From positions 1-5,755 of the forward strand of contig CALZEZ010000104.1 in assembly GCA_945643825.1 (NCBI GenBank): a stretch of 5,755 nt of DNA, given 5' to 3'. The notes under the pieces are model-generated. The model saw only the letters and a list, made by a program, of their open reading frames with translations. It ran no database searches and was not told the origin of the DNA. How positions within the stretch are numbered: position 1 is the first letter of the stretch; each line of letters begins with the position of its first letter. The position numbers were made by a program, and so were the translations under genes. Positions 5,534-5,755 of this stretch are shown one piece after another. The stretch comes from an uncultured Lachnospiraceae bacterium (lineage in GTDB: Bacteria > Bacillota > Clostridia > Lachnospirales > Lachnospiraceae).

Positions 5534-5755
5534 TTATTTCAGTAATTGCAGAACCTCTTCCTCTGATATTACGCCAACGGACTGGTTAACAACCTCTCCA
5601 TTATGAAAGACAAGAAGCGACGGAATGCTCATAATTCCAAATCTAACAGCCAGTTCCTGTTGCTCGTCTGTATTAACCTTTCCAACCAGAAAATCATCAT
5701 GCTCTTGCGCGATTTTATCAACAACAGGGGACATCATCCTGCACGGCATACACCA
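5534..5755 (-). CDS. trxA: Thioredoxin, C-terminal 73 residues (cut by window end)
   Basis: This is a thioredoxin-fold disulfide reductase; the N-terminal part, about 30 residues, is beyond the window. The visible part starts exactly at the active site, read as WCMPCRMMSP. The usual family motif is WCGPC, so the dipeptide between the cysteines is Met-Pro instead of Gly-Pro. Downstream come VGKVNTDEQQELAVRFGI (typical strand and helix), the cis-proline loop SIPSLLVF and HNGEVVNQSVG, all as in TrxA. The first in-frame ATG at 5749 lies between the two cysteines and is not the true start. The symbol trxA is by family only, since the genome may hold several thioredoxins. It is the apparent upstream partner of argC. 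Confidence 0.88.
   Translation of the reverse strand, partial: WCMPCRMMSPVVDKIAQEHDDFLVGKVNTDEQQELAVRFGIMSIPSLLVFHNGEVVNQSVGVISEEEVLQLLK

Overview
The window is a tightly packed, entirely minus-strand stretch of housekeeping genes from a low-to-moderate GC Gram-positive bacterium. Protein sequences and gene order (ylxM-ffh-rpsP-khpA-rimM-trmD-rplS-lepB) point to a Clostridia member, most likely Lachnospiraceae-like. That placement is inferred from recalled family resemblance, not from a search. No mobile element, CRISPR array, tRNA or rRNA is visible, and no non-coding gap reaches 300 bases.

In transcription order (high to low coordinates): a thioredoxin fragment cut by the window edge (5534-5755) is followed after 20 bases by a type-2 argC (4563-5513). 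A 12-bp hairpin (4523-4554) separates argC from the next unit. A strong sigma-A-like promoter (TTGACA, 17 bp, TATAAT-like TAATAT) overlaps the hairpin's downstream arm and drives ylxM (4107-4469) and ffh (2742-4103), the regulator-like partner and the GTPase of the signal recognition particle. These are followed by rpsP (S16), khpA (KH RNA-binding protein), rimM (30S maturation factor) and trmD (tRNA m1G37 methyltransferase). A GC-rich hairpin lies between khpA and rimM and may lower expression of the last two genes.

rplS (L19, 282-626) appears to have its own extended -10 promoter and a structured leader that fits the known L19 leader autoregulation. It ends in a clear intrinsic terminator (228-261). 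The last gene, cut by the window start, is type I signal peptidase (lepB), which contains the catalytic serine motif.

Functionally the block couples ribosome construction and maturation (S16, L19, RimM), tRNA modification (TrmD), RNA binding (KhpA) and protein export (Ffh, LepB). The argC/trx pair is an unrelated neighbour. I found no undescribed system. The points worth checking are a CMPC thioredoxin active site, a Glu at the TrmD catalytic Asp position, and the shared terminator/promoter DNA at the argC-ylxM junction.
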